This document shows, in pieces, positions 1 through 7,200 of a DNA stretch of 16,568 bases. The stretch covers positions 1-16,568 of the forward strand of contig JAJRAH010000006.1 in NCBI GenBank assembly GCA_028679985.1. The letters are read 5' to 3'. The notes below the pieces were generated by a model. The model saw nothing but the letters and a program-made list of their open reading frames with translations, was not told the DNA's origin and did not search any database. Each line of letters starts with the position of its first letter. Within the stretch, counting starts at the first letter, position 1. The position numbers and the translations under genes are program-made. Source of the DNA: Methanomassiliicoccales archaeon (lineage in GTDB: Archaea > Thermoplasmatota > Thermoplasmata > Methanomassiliicoccales > JACIVX01).

Positions 1-776
1 CCGATGTCGCTCGTCAGATCCTTGAGATGTATCTCGATGCCCTGAGAGACGAACTTTCCCAAGAGATCGGAAGGGAGCCCCATGCCGGTCCCCACCACCA
101 GGTCTGCCTTCGCCTTCCGCCTAGCCTCGCATATCGACCACGCGTCCCTCTCTATCACCTCGCACAGGCCGTGGAGTACAGCTTCTTCCATCGAGTTTCC
201 GGACGCTAGACCGTTTGTGTTCGTACGAAAGAGCGGAAGGTCCCGCGTGGACGAATAGGGGTGGAACACCGCACTCGCCGGCACGATCACCTTCTCCATC
301 TCGTTTAGGTCGACGCCTTCCACCCAGGCGACAGGCTGATGCATGACGTGCATTTCGATTCTCTTCGGCAGAATCAAGTTCCTAGGATCTACCGCATTGA
401 GAGAGCCCAGAACGTTGTCGACGGAATCCCGGATCATCCTCCTATCCCGGACCTCCGCGCAGTATCGCTCCAGACCCTCCATGATCGCCGATACCTTGGC
501 CTGCTCCTTCGTCGCGCCCTTTCCGTTGTAGACCGTAACGGCTCCAGTCTCGGCCACGGGCCTGATGCTAGAGAAGACAGGAATCCCTACCCTATCCAGA
601 CCCGTTATGTCCGCTACCCTGGTTATGCCTGCTTCCTTGCAGAGCGGCTCCACCCTTTTCAGCGTCGAGGCCGGATCCATGATCCTGTGTCCGTCCTTCG
701 TGTACTTCTTCGGGGCCGGGCCGAGCTTCACGAATCGGCGATGTTCGATATCGGTAATAAACCTGTCTGACTCCAT
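1..776 (-). CDS. YcaO-family protein, N-terminal part (runs off left edge)
   Basis: I translated 258 codons from ATG at 776 on the minus strand; the frame stays open to base 1, so the C-terminal part is outside the window. YcaO proteins use ATP to activate backbone amides, making azolines or, with a sulfur donor and often TfuA, thioamides. Visible family marks are GKGATKEQAKVSAIMEGLERY at residues 85-105 (the SAxxE...ER ATP-binding region) and TNTNGLASGNSMEEAV...CEVIERD at about 185-211, which resemble the methanogen YcaO group (methanogenesis marker 1, linked to thioglycine in McrA). A GGGAG ribosome site (783-787) lies six bases before the ATG. The Lrp gene is 47 bp upstream on the same strand and may be co-transcribed, though an AT-rich stretch near 808-820 could be a separate promoter. 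No tfuA is visible; it could lie beyond base 1. The substrate is unknown, and archaea lacking McrA also carry YcaO genes. Confidence 0.88.
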   Translation of the reverse strand, partial: MESDRFITDIEHRRFVKLGPAPKKYTKDGHRIMDPASTLKRVEPLCKEAGITRVADITGLDRVGIPVFSSIRPVAETGAVTVYNGKGATKEQAKVSAIMEGLERYCAEVRDRRMIRDSVDNVLGSLNAVDPRNLILPKRIEMHVMHQPVAWVEGVDLNEMEKVIVPASAVFHPYSSTRDLPLFRTNTNGLASGNSMEEAVLHGLCEVIERDAWSICEARRKAKADLVVGTGMGLPSDLLGKFVSQGIEIHLKDLTSDI

Positions 777-823
777 GCCACACTCCCGATTGCGCGTCTC
801 TTGACTTCTATTGACAATATGCA

Positions 824-1309
824 CTAGGACTGCTGAGCCGCAGGACTCTGCTGCGGGATCATGTTCAGATCTGCATTTGGATTGATAGTCATCCGCTCGA
901 TCAGGATGTCGACCTCCACGTTGTGTATGCTGGGTATGGCCAGCAATTTTCCCTGAATGAGGAGGTAAAGAGAATCGACGCTCTTGGTGAACACCTCGCA
1001 CACCAGACTGTGATCCCCGAAGACTTTGTAGAGCGATTCTATTTCCTGAAACTTCCTCAGTTCCTCGATCACCGAGTTCGTCGCCGAGCCCACAACCTCA
1101 AGACTTATCAACGCTCTCATCAGACCTACCTTGGAGGGATTAGTGACCGTCGTGTACCCGGCCAAGTATCCCTCGGATTCCAGCCTGGATATCCTCCGAC
1201 TTACTGTCGCCTTCGAGATCTGAAGCGCCTCCGCGATGTTTCCGAAGCTCTCCCTAGCATTCGCTCGGAGCATCCCTAGAATCTTTAGATCTACTTCGTC
1301 CATACGCAC
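824..1309 (-). CDS. Lrp/AsnC-family transcription regulator
   Basis: The 161-residue product matches the Lrp/AsnC layout. An N-terminal helix-turn-helix (MDEVDLKILGMLRANARESFGNIAEALQ... then ISKATVSRRISRLESEGYL, about residues 3-50) is followed by a RAM-type effector and oligomerisation domain (about 60-145), and a Gln/Ala/Ser-rich tail. The longest reading uses GTG at 1309. ATG at 1303 starts at MDEVD, the usual beginning of the family, and may be the true start. The gene diverges from mtrA across 282 bp and precedes ycaO by 47 bp, so it is well placed to control both. Two copies of ACGTTTCA (1330-1337 and 1366-1373) lie in its own leader and suggest autoregulation. The effector is unknown. 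Confidence 0.92.
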   Translation of the reverse strand: MRMDEVDLKILGMLRANARESFGNIAEALQISKATVSRRISRLESEGYLAGYTTVTNPSKVGLMRALISLEVVGSATNSVIEELRKFQEIESLYKVFGDHSLVCEVFTKSVDSLYLLIQGKLLAIPSIHNVEVDILIERMTINPNADLNMIPQQSPAAQQS

Positions 1310-1319
1310 CCCTTCTTCG

Positions 1320-1373
1320 CAACAATGTTACGTTTCAGCGGGAGATGAGTCCCTGAATCAACATAACGTTTCA
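1320..1373. promoter_or_regulatory. Candidate Lrp operator: imperfect direct repeat before lrp
   Basis: The 8-mer ACGTTTCA occurs at 1330-1337 and 1366-1373, 36 bp apart. Each copy sits in a longer similar context (CAACAATGTTACGTTTCA at 1320-1337 and CAACATAACGTTTCA at 1359-1373). Both lie between the lrp start and a TATA-like element on the minus strand (about 1387-1399, read as TTTATTATAACC), where a bound protein could block lrp transcription. Use as an operator is inference. Confidence 0.4.
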
Positions 1374-1552
1374 CTAATCGCCGCTTAGGTTATAATAAAG
1401 TGTCGCTTGAAGGTCTGAAAACCTAGGAGATGAGCTGCAACTCATGCCAGAGATTCTCAATTTGAAGAGGTCCCGGTTAATGACCCCGATGACGGGATCT
1501 ATTCCCCGACTTAGACAAATGAAAGTGCGGCAGGCGGAAGATAACGAAGGGT

Positions 1553-1568
1553 CGAAAATCCTTTTATG
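1553..1568 (+). promoter_or_regulatory. BRE/TATA-like promoter of the mtrA-mtrH unit
   Basis: CGAAAATC followed by CTTTTATG (1561-1568) resembles an archaeal BRE plus TATA box. Its centre is about 27 bases before the GTG at 1592, so transcription would begin at or very near the start codon. No clear Shine-Dalgarno sequence precedes that codon, which fits a leaderless message. Confidence 0.5.
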
Positions 1569-1591
1569 CTGCCATTGCAGTCTGTAAGCAA

Positions 1592-2371
1592 GTGTGTCCG
1601 AACGACAATGACTATGACTGGCCGATAGCGCTTGGCGATTTCGAGGTTGGCTCGACCGACTCTCCAGTGGCAATCGTCATCATCGGGAGAGGAGTCGTCG
1701 ATCTTCCCAAGCACATCTATGCTATCAGAGGAACCGTGAAGACGGAGAACATCGGCATCGAGAAGATCATCGCTAATACGATCAGCAATCCCAGGATCCG
1801 ATTCCTCGTGATATGCGGCAAGGACGAATTCGGACACTATCCCGGAGACGCGATCCTCAGCCTCGGCAGGAACGGCGTGAACGATCAGATGCGCATCCAG
1901 GGGACGAAATCTGCCATTCCATTCTTGTGCAACATCCCTCGGGAAGCAATCGAGCGGTTCCTGAAACAAGTGGAGTTCATCGACCTCGTCCATCCCAAGA
2001 ACGTCGACGAGATCGTTGCGTACGATCCCGAGTATCATTTCGACGAGACCAGGCGCGAGGAGCTTGTCCGGACGACTGGAGAATGTCTGCAAAGAGACCC
2101 GGGAGCCCTCGACTGCGAGCCAATGATAGTCAGGACCGGGACGATAATGGGGGACGGTAGGGCGATCGGTCGGGCGCTGAATCTCGCTTCCGACAGGTTC
2201 GCGTCGCAGATGCTTCGCCTCCCAAGCCAGAAACTCAGCACCTCGGCCTCTCTCGCGGTCGTCTCGAAGGACTTCTCGATCATACTCGATCCCATCGACT
2301 CAGAGATCGTGACGGTTCCATCCGTGGAGCTGGCATCGAAGATCAAGACTTATCTGTCAGGAGGCGGCTAG
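1592..2371 (+). CDS. mtrA: MtrA-like corrinoid methyltransferase subunit, soluble (no membrane anchor)
   Basis: The 259-residue product resembles subunit A of tetrahydromethanopterin:coenzyme M methyltransferase, the corrinoid-carrying subunit. The N-terminal domain shows the MtrA pattern: GDFEVGSTDSPVAIV at 15-29, KTENIGIEKIIANTISNPRIRFLVICG at 50-76, then GH at 81-82, NGVNDQMRIQGTKSAIPFL (94-112) and IPREAIERFLKQVEFIDL. H82 lies where the cobalt-ligating histidine of MtrA is expected. Canonical MtrA ends in a membrane helix. Here about 115 extra residues follow and none forms an obvious membrane segment, so the protein looks cytosolic. The start is GTG at 1592, placed by the TATA-like box 27 bases upstream. 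The mtrH-like gene abuts its stop. Subunits B-G are absent from the window. The likely role is as a corrinoid shuttle partner of MtrH; its methyl donor or acceptor is unproven. Confidence 0.88.
   Translation: MCPNDNDYDWPIALGDFEVGSTDSPVAIVIIGRGVVDLPKHIYAIRGTVKTENIGIEKIIANTISNPRIRFLVICGKDEFGHYPGDAILSLGRNGVNDQMRIQGTKSAIPFLCNIPREAIERFLKQVEFIDLVHPKNVDEIVAYDPEYHFDETRREELVRTTGECLQRDPGALDCEPMIVRTGTIMGDGRAIGRALNLASDRFASQMLRLPSQKLSTSASLAVVSKDFSIILDPIDSEIVTVPSVELASKIKTYLSGGG
2360..2364 (+). promoter_or_regulatory. Ribosome binding site of mtrH inside mtrA
   Basis: GGAGG lies inside the last codons of mtrA, seven bases before the ATG at 2372. The mtrA stop TAG (2369-2371) directly touches that ATG, so translation of the two genes is probably coupled. 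Confidence 0.75.
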
Positions 2372-3262
2372 ATGTTCAGATTCCAGAACGAACAGCAAGT
2401 CTACACGATTGGCGGAGTCCCTTTCGGCGGACAGCCAGGCGCGAGGAGAACGGTCCTTGTCGGCTCGCTCTTCTACCCCGGTCATAGCGTGGTGGAAGAC
2501 AGGATCAAAGGGAGGGTCAAGCGGGAGGCCTTGGAGAAGATGATCTCGGATCACCGAGAAGCCATGAAGAATACGGATTCGCCTGCGGCGTTGATGATCT
2601 ACGCAGAAACGGCGGAATCGATGGTGTCGTATCTGGACGATGTCTCCAGCCTTTCTGACCTGCCGCTGTTCCTCGACTCACCGAGTCCGGAGGTCAAGCT
2701 CGGAGGTGCGGTGAAGGCGGGGGAAATCGGATTGGGAGACAGGATCGTGTACAATTCGCTCAATGCGGGTTCTTCCGCGGACGAACTAGCCAGACTCCGT
2801 GACTCGAAGATTCGATCAGCCGTCCTCCTTGCATTCAATCCCAGAGACTTCGGGGTCAAGGGCAAGATCTACTTGCTCGAAGACGGCGGGGGAATGCTGC
2901 CGGAAGGACTGATCGATATTGCCCGCAAGCACGGCATCGACCGTCCGCTCATTGACCTCGCCGTGATGTCAGTCGAGCAGAATGCGGGGTCCGCGCTGAA
3001 AGCTCTCATCGTAGCGAAGGCAAAATGGGGCCTTCCGTCGGGATGCGCCCTTCACAACGCCGTGGAGTCCTGGCGTCCAGTGCTGAAGGCGAAGGAGACG
3101 GATAAGCAGCTCTTCAGATACGTCGACGTATCGTCAGCGGTGATTCCGATAATGGCCGGAGCGGATTTCGTCATATACGGACCGATCGAGTACGCAAGAC
3201 GCGTCTCTCTCGCTGCGGCTTTCGCGGACGAACTCGTGAAGCAATCCGTGTCAGACTTGTGA
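2372..3262 (+). CDS. mtrH: MtrH-like tetrahydropterin methyltransferase subunit
   Basis: The 296-residue protein aligns from its first residue with subunit H of tetrahydromethanopterin S-methyltransferase, the TIM-barrel subunit that moves methyl between methyl-tetrahydromethanopterin and the corrinoid on MtrA. Recognisable stretches are MFRFQNEQQVYTIGGV, FGGQPGARRTVLVGSLFYPGH (residues 18-38), the PLFLDSPSPEVKLGG strand, RIVYNSLNAG (an NS motif like that of pterin-dependent methyltransferases) and the VIYGPIEYARR end. The length is near the usual 300-320. It is coupled to mtrA (stop and start touch) and nothing else of the mtr operon follows. The next gene, 42 bp away, points the other way. 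The pair may use tetrahydromethanopterin or tetrahydrofolate; the sequence does not decide. Confidence 0.92.
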   Translation: MFRFQNEQQVYTIGGVPFGGQPGARRTVLVGSLFYPGHSVVEDRIKGRVKREALEKMISDHREAMKNTDSPAALMIYAETAESMVSYLDDVSSLSDLPLFLDSPSPEVKLGGAVKAGEIGLGDRIVYNSLNAGSSADELARLRDSKIRSAVLLAFNPRDFGVKGKIYLLEDGGGMLPEGLIDIARKHGIDRPLIDLAVMSVEQNAGSALKALIVAKAKWGLPSGCALHNAVESWRPVLKAKETDKQLFRYVDVSSAVIPIMAGADFVIYGPIEYARRVSLAAAFADELVKQSVSDL

Positions 3263-3304
3263 CGGCGTCGCCACCTGCACGTGCGGTCCTCTGTGCCCAA
3301 GCGA

Positions 3305-4162
3305 CTATATGTCTATCTCGGACCCGACCGACATGAGCTCGAATCCTACGAATCTGTCGGACAGGAGCTTCATCGCCTCGAATCCAGTGCAGTGCATCGG
3401 AGCGATGTGGTCGACGCCAAGGTTCTTCAAGTTGTCCATGGTCTTGAGGAGCCTGTCCGTGTCGCCGCTGTAGAGGTGGAATCCTCCCATCGCCATGAAC
3501 ACTTTCGCGCCCATCGATTTCTTCGCCTGCTGAACGATGTTGACGATTCCCGCGTGGCCGCAGCCGGATATGACAACCATACCTTTCTTCGTGGAAACGT
3601 AGACCGCCTGGTCGTCGATGTTGTTGTCCTCGACGACCTTTCCGTCATCTTCCCGGACGAAGCTGCCAGGAGCCTCGAAGGGGAACTGACGTGCGACTTC
3701 CCCGGACGTTCTGATCCCCTCGGCGAGCTCGACGCTCGCGGCGGAGAGATTCAACTTCGCCCCTTCCAGCGCCTTGAGCACCGATGGGGGAGGCGAGAGG
3801 TCCGTCTTCTTCGTTCCCTGAACGATATAGCGCTTCCCGACGAAAGTCATCGGATGTGCGTATATCGGCACGCCCGCCTTGATCAGCGGAACCAGACCGC
3901 CGACGTGATCATAGTGGCCGTGCGAGATGAACACGGCGCTTATACTATCGAGCTTGTATCCAAGCAGGTCCATGTTATGCAAGAACACCTGTTCCGAAGC
4001 CCCGGCGTCGATAAGGACCCGCTGCCCCTTGTCGTTTTCGATCAAGAATGAGATTCCGTGTTCGGACATGAAATGCCTGTCCGGACTGTCTAGCATCTTC
4101 ACCAGCCCCGAAGGCGAGTATGGGGGCGAAGAAATGTTGTCAACTATCGAAACTATTCGCAC
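3305..4162 (-). CDS. COG1237-type metallo-beta-lactamase fold hydrolase (pterin-biosynthesis relative)
   Basis: The 285-residue protein carries the metal site of the fold: SHGHYDHVGG (H81, H83, D85, H86), GCGHAG (H203) and APMHCTG (H257, C258). The SGCGHAGIVNIV and MGGFHL stretches are typical of the group around MJ0301, assigned to dihydropterin ribofuranosylaminobenzene phosphate synthase in methanopterin synthesis, so a pterin-related role is plausible here. Many COG1237 members have no tested function, however. It starts at GTG 4162, inside the ramA reading frame; the 10-base overlap (4153-4162) points to one message with ramA. An upstream GAGAGGATG stretch may serve as its ribosome site. 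It converges on mtrH across 42 bp. Confidence 0.87.
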   Translation of the reverse strand: MRIVSIVDNISSPPYSPSGLVKMLDSPDRHFMSEHGISFLIENDKGQRVLIDAGASEQVFLHNMDLLGYKLDSISAVFISHGHYDHVGGLVPLIKAGVPIYAHPMTFVGKRYIVQGTKKTDLSPPPSVLKALEGAKLNLSAASVELAEGIRTSGEVARQFPFEAPGSFVREDDGKVVEDNNIDDQAVYVSTKKGMVVISGCGHAGIVNIVQQAKKSMGAKVFMAMGGFHLYSGDTDRLLKTMDNLKNLGVDHIAPMHCTGFEAMKLLSDRFVGFELMSVGSEIDI

Positions 4163-5814
4163 TTACCGCTCACATCCTCTCTTCTCACTATCTTCAGCTC
4201 GTTCAGACGGAAGCACTCCTTCGAGCACACCTGTTCGCATTTCTTGCATGCCGTACCGAGGCAGAACTCCGTCGCGATCCTTATCCTGAACTCCTTGTCG
4301 CCGACCTTCTCGACCTTCAGCGCCTGCTCCGGGCACTCAATCTCACATTTCTTGCACCCGATGCAGCCTTCGAACCCACCTATCAGATGGACGCCTACGT
4401 GCTCGAGGGTCTTCAACCCCTTCGACCCGACTTCCGGTATGTCCCTGTCTACGATCCTCAGCGTCTCCTTCGGCCTTACTATGTCCGGCATGGGCTTCAG
4501 CCCGGCCATCTTGATGAAGCTGTTGTAGGATTCCAGAGGCATGCCTTCGAGCCAATATGCCACTTCGTTGACGTAGAGGTCCTCGAACACCTTCGAGGTA
4601 GCGAACATTATGTGCTTGGACGCTATCGAATCAGCAACCCGCTGCATCATATCCAGCACATCCGGATCGACGAGCAGGTCGTAAGCCATCATAAGAGATG
4701 TATTGCCTATCTGGACCGTCTTCTCGACAATTCGCGGGACGAGCCCGCAGGTCTGAGCCTTCACCGGGTCGACGTAGGTCCCGGACGCCCCGGCGAGATA
4801 CATCGTTCTGACTTCAGAGTCGTAGATCCCGACCTCCTCGATGAGGGTCTTGTGCCCCGCCCTGATGGCGCCCATGGCCTTACCTGCCTCGGTCAGATCC
4901 CTTTCGCTGAAGGAGATCCTATCCTGGAAGTGAAGCGTCTTATCCGGGGTGACTATGTGCGGGAGTCTCACTAGCCCCGACTCGATGCCGAGAGCTACGG
5001 CGGCCACGACACCCGTACCAGTGATTCCCCGCGCCTTCAGACCGTCAAGCTTCTTTACTTCTCCAGTGGCCGGGTTCACGCAGGTGCTGTGATGCGGCCC
5101 CAGCCTCTCGTCCAAGACGTCGTTGACCCAGTAACCATTCTCTGCGAAATTCAGATCGGAGATCGCATGCGGAGCGGCGAGCATGCCGTATGAGATGTGC
5201 TGACCTTCCATCGCAGGTCCGGCGGCCGCACTGCCGCTGTAGAGCTCTCCCTCGTGGTAAAGCCCCATCTCCGCGTTCGTGCCATAGTCGGTCACCATGC
5301 AGGTCTCCTTCTTCTCGAGCATCTTCGACTTGATGATCATCGCGAGCGCGTCGGCGCCGACCTCGTGTCTGATCGCAGGGGGTATCCCGACCTCCACCTC
5401 GGGCCCGACAGAGGATAGCCCGATTGTGCCTGCGGTTGTGGTATGTCCCCTCCTATTCGGCCTTTCGACATTGAGACGCTTGAGGATAGAGACTCCCGCG
5501 TATGCCAAATCCCTGACCTCGATGCCCTCGAACATGGACAGTTGGGCCGGATTCCCGCACACGGCAATCCGCTCTATCTTCTTGCAGTCGGCCCCGTGAA
5601 GCGCGACGAGTTTGTCGACCGTCTCGAGCACTATTCTGTGCCCCACTTCCGGCCCGTTCTCCAACCAAAAGTGCAAATGATCCATGATGTTCGCGCCGGG
5701 GAGCGGGTGGCGCATCGTGATCGCTGTGGAGATGATCTTTCCGCGTTTCGATAAATCGACGAGATGTGTGCGATATCCGCTCGTTCCTAGATCAAGGGCA
5801 ATGCCGAGTCCCAT
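4153..5814 (-). CDS. ramA: RamA-like ATP-dependent activase of corrinoid proteins
   Basis: RamA-type proteins use ATP to drive reduction of inactive Co(II) corrinoid proteins to Co(I). This 553-residue protein opens with an actin/HSP70-like phosphate motif (ALDLGTSGYRTHLVD, residues 6-20), continues with the DUF4445-type ASKHA body (VTDYGTNAEMGL, GSAAAGPAMEGQ, ARGITGTGVVAAVA, YLAGASGTYVDP), and ends with two [4Fe-4S] motifs: C484, C487, C490, C494 and C518, C523, C526, C530. There is no N-terminal 2Fe-2S domain of the kind in bacterial reductive activators, and the size matches methanogen RamA (about 60 kDa). The start is ATG 5814 with a TATA-like box about 36 bases upstream. It overlaps the downstream hydrolase gene by 10 bases. 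The likely client is the corrinoid protein at 9273-9914. Confidence 0.94.
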   Translation of the reverse strand: MGLGIALDLGTSGYRTHLVDLSKRGKIISTAITMRHPLPGANIMDHLHFWLENGPEVGHRIVLETVDKLVALHGADCKKIERIAVCGNPAQLSMFEGIEVRDLAYAGVSILKRLNVERPNRRGHTTTAGTIGLSSVGPEVEVGIPPAIRHEVGADALAMIIKSKMLEKKETCMVTDYGTNAEMGLYHEGELYSGSAAAGPAMEGQHISYGMLAAPHAISDLNFAENGYWVNDVLDERLGPHHSTCVNPATGEVKKLDGLKARGITGTGVVAAVALGIESGLVRLPHIVTPDKTLHFQDRISFSERDLTEAGKAMGAIRAGHKTLIEEVGIYDSEVRTMYLAGASGTYVDPVKAQTCGLVPRIVEKTVQIGNTSLMMAYDLLVDPDVLDMMQRVADSIASKHIMFATSKVFEDLYVNEVAYWLEGMPLESYNSFIKMAGLKPMPDIVRPKETLRIVDRDIPEVGSKGLKTLEHVGVHLIGGFEGCIGCKKCEIECPEQALKVEKVGDKEFRIRIATEFCLGTACKKCEQVCSKECFRLNELKIVRREDVSGKCE

Positions 5815-5843
5815 TGGGAATCCCGCAGGTTAATATGGTTCCC

Positions 5844-5857
5844 CTATTTAAAAATAG
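5844..5857 (-). promoter_or_regulatory. TATA-like element of ramA
   Basis: On the minus strand this reads CTATTTTTAAATAG, a near-palindromic AT block in GC-rich surroundings, centred about 36 bases before the ramA ATG. The preceding 100 bp show no gene. It suggests that ramA has its own promoter and is not read only through from mtbA. Confidence 0.55.
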
Positions 5858-5996
5858 AGTCAAATACCCAGCAATCCGCCCGTGACTTCAGAAATCGCCT
5901 CGCACGGTCGACGAATTCCTAGCTTGACTCCGGACCGGGAAGCGGGGAGATAGAGCTCTGCAAGAAAGATCGGATTGTAGGTAACTAGAAGAAGAT

Positions 5997-6029
5997 TAAA
6001 GAAAAAACAAAGAAGGAGGCTGACCTCCT
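5997..6029 (-). terminator. Hairpin plus T-tract after the MtbA-like gene
   Basis: On the minus strand, just after the stop at 6037, AGGAGG-TCAG-CCTCCT forms a 6-bp hairpin (about 6014-6029). It is followed by CTTTGTTTTTTCTTTAATC, a T-rich run ending near 5995. This would end the mtbA-like transcript and separate it from ramA. Confidence 0.75.
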
Positions 6030-6036
6030 CTCGCAA

Positions 6037-7050
6037 CTACTTCTTGACAGCGTCGACCAGGGCCTTTATATTCGGCGAAGGCACCCTCGCGGCAAGGCCA
6101 CAGCCCGGCGCCACGAGATTGAATCCGGACGCGGCCACTCTCTTAGCCTCCCTGCTTACGTCATCAGGGGTGCCCTGCAGCAACGGCTTAACGACGCCGA
6201 CATTCCCGACCAGTGCGACCCTGTTGTTGACGATCTCGACCGCTTTCTCCGGCTGAACCTTCTCCTCGATGCTCAGTCCGTGGACGCCCGTGGACATCAT
6301 GTGTTCGAGCAGCAGCGTGGTGTCTCCGCATATGTGCAGGACGTTCTTCGGACCTTCGATGCCGCTGAACGATTGCTTGATGTATGGTGCCGCATACTCG
6401 TCGAACATCTCGCCGGACAACATGTCCGTCGATGCTGACGGATCGCTCATGACGATCACATCCGCGCCGGCCGCGGCGATCGCTCGCAGGTAGTTATTCT
6501 CGACTTCGGCAGCGATCTTCACGAACTTGTGAACGCTCTCCGGCTCTGTCACTATCCACAGCAGCAGATTCTCGGTTCCGACCAGGTGACCGGCGATGGT
6601 GAACGGCCCTGTCGTGCCGACGACGACCGGCAGCTCGCTGCCAGCCTTCTTCTTGAGCAGCTTCGTAGCTTCGACGACAGCTTTGGCTCTCCCGAGCTGA
6701 GAGAAGTCCTTCGGCACATCGACCTCGCTAGAAGAATCGTATGCGTGCTTCTTCACCATCGGAGTCCTGTCGACCTTCCCGAGGTCGACGGTGCAGCCCA
6801 TTATCTCCGCTTCAACCGTCAAGCAGAACGGCAATCGTGCGGATTCGAAGCCAAAGACCTTGTTGGCGGCCATCGCCAACGTGGCCATCTTCTCAGGGTC
6901 AGTGTGTGCATCCGGCCAGTGGACACCGACAGCATCCATCTGGTCAACTGTCGCGCTCTGAGTGAAGCAGACCACCGGAGGTCTGTCAAGCTTCTTGCAT
7001 GCAAGCGCCGCAAGAACTCGATCCTTAGGTTTCATTCCATTGTTCAACAA
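6037..7050 (-). CDS. MtaA/MtbA-like corrinoid methyltransferase (UroD fold)
   Basis: Members of this family move methyl from a methyl-corrinoid protein to coenzyme M through a zinc-activated thiol. The 337-residue protein has the UroD-like start (MKPKDRVLAALACKKLDRPPV) and the zinc-ligand pattern H239-x-C241 (VLHICGD) with C317 (APGCGL). Other family stretches are GTTGPFTIAGHLVG (145-158), MSDPSAS (201-207) and LVGNVGVV (280-287). The ORF begins at TTG 7050, with a second TTG at 7047; a GGAGG site at 7056-7060 favours one of these. The internal ATG at 7035 is about 20 bases from that site, which is too far. A T-tract terminator follows, and an inverted-repeat motif lies upstream. Whether the acceptor is coenzyme M is uncertain, because no methyl-CoM reductase is in view. 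Confidence 0.9.
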   Translation of the reverse strand: MLNNGMKPKDRVLAALACKKLDRPPVVCFTQSATVDQMDAVGVHWPDAHTDPEKMATLAMAANKVFGFESARLPFCLTVEAEIMGCTVDLGKVDRTPMVKKHAYDSSSEVDVPKDFSQLGRAKAVVEATKLLKKKAGSELPVVVGTTGPFTIAGHLVGTENLLLWIVTEPESVHKFVKIAAEVENNYLRAIAAAGADVIVMSDPSASTDMLSGEMFDEYAAPYIKQSFSGIEGPKNVLHICGDTTLLLEHMMSTGVHGLSIEEKVQPEKAVEIVNNRVALVGNVGVVKPLLQGTPDDVSREAKRVAASGFNLVAPGCGLAARVPSPNIKALVDAVKK

Positions 7051-7105
7051 CTCTCCCTCCCAAACATGCCATATGGTAAACTCAATTATCTGTGGGATAT
7101 TACTT

Positions 7106-7125
7106 CAATGTTTCGTAAACGATTG
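7106..7125. promoter_or_regulatory. Candidate operator upstream of the MtbA-like gene
   Basis: CAATGTTT-CGT-AAAC-G-ATTG is an inverted repeat with a single-base bulge in one arm, about 56-75 bases before the TTG start. It lies just upstream of AT-rich TATA candidates (7085-7103). Its first 11 bases match CAATGTTACGT at 1323-1333 before lrp, with one difference. Binding by the Lrp protein is a hypothesis. Confidence 0.4.
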
Positions 7126-7175
7126 TTTCTGCCTCTGCTGGTGTCCATCGAATGGGAATTCCGCCAAATGAATCA

Positions 7176-7194
7176 GACGAAACCCAGATTCGTC
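7176..7194 (-). terminator. Hairpin after the hydantoinase-like gene
   Basis: GACGAA (7176-7181) and TTCGTC (7189-7194) form a perfect 6-bp stem with a 7-base loop, seven bases past the stop at 7201. The bases after it on the minus strand are only mildly T-rich, so its role as terminator is tentative. Confidence 0.35.
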
Positions 7195-7200
7195 GGCTGC

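Noticed and set aside
3281..4051. 256-codon open frame on the plus strand
   Set aside because: It lies opposite the metallo-beta-lactamase gene, whose metal motifs are intact. The plus-strand product is His/Val/Arg-rich with no family pattern.
4120..4974. 284-codon open frame on the plus strand opposite ramA
   Set aside because: It is antisense to a RamA gene with complete ATPase and iron-sulfur motifs. The product has the His/Leu/Arg-rich composition of a shadow frame.
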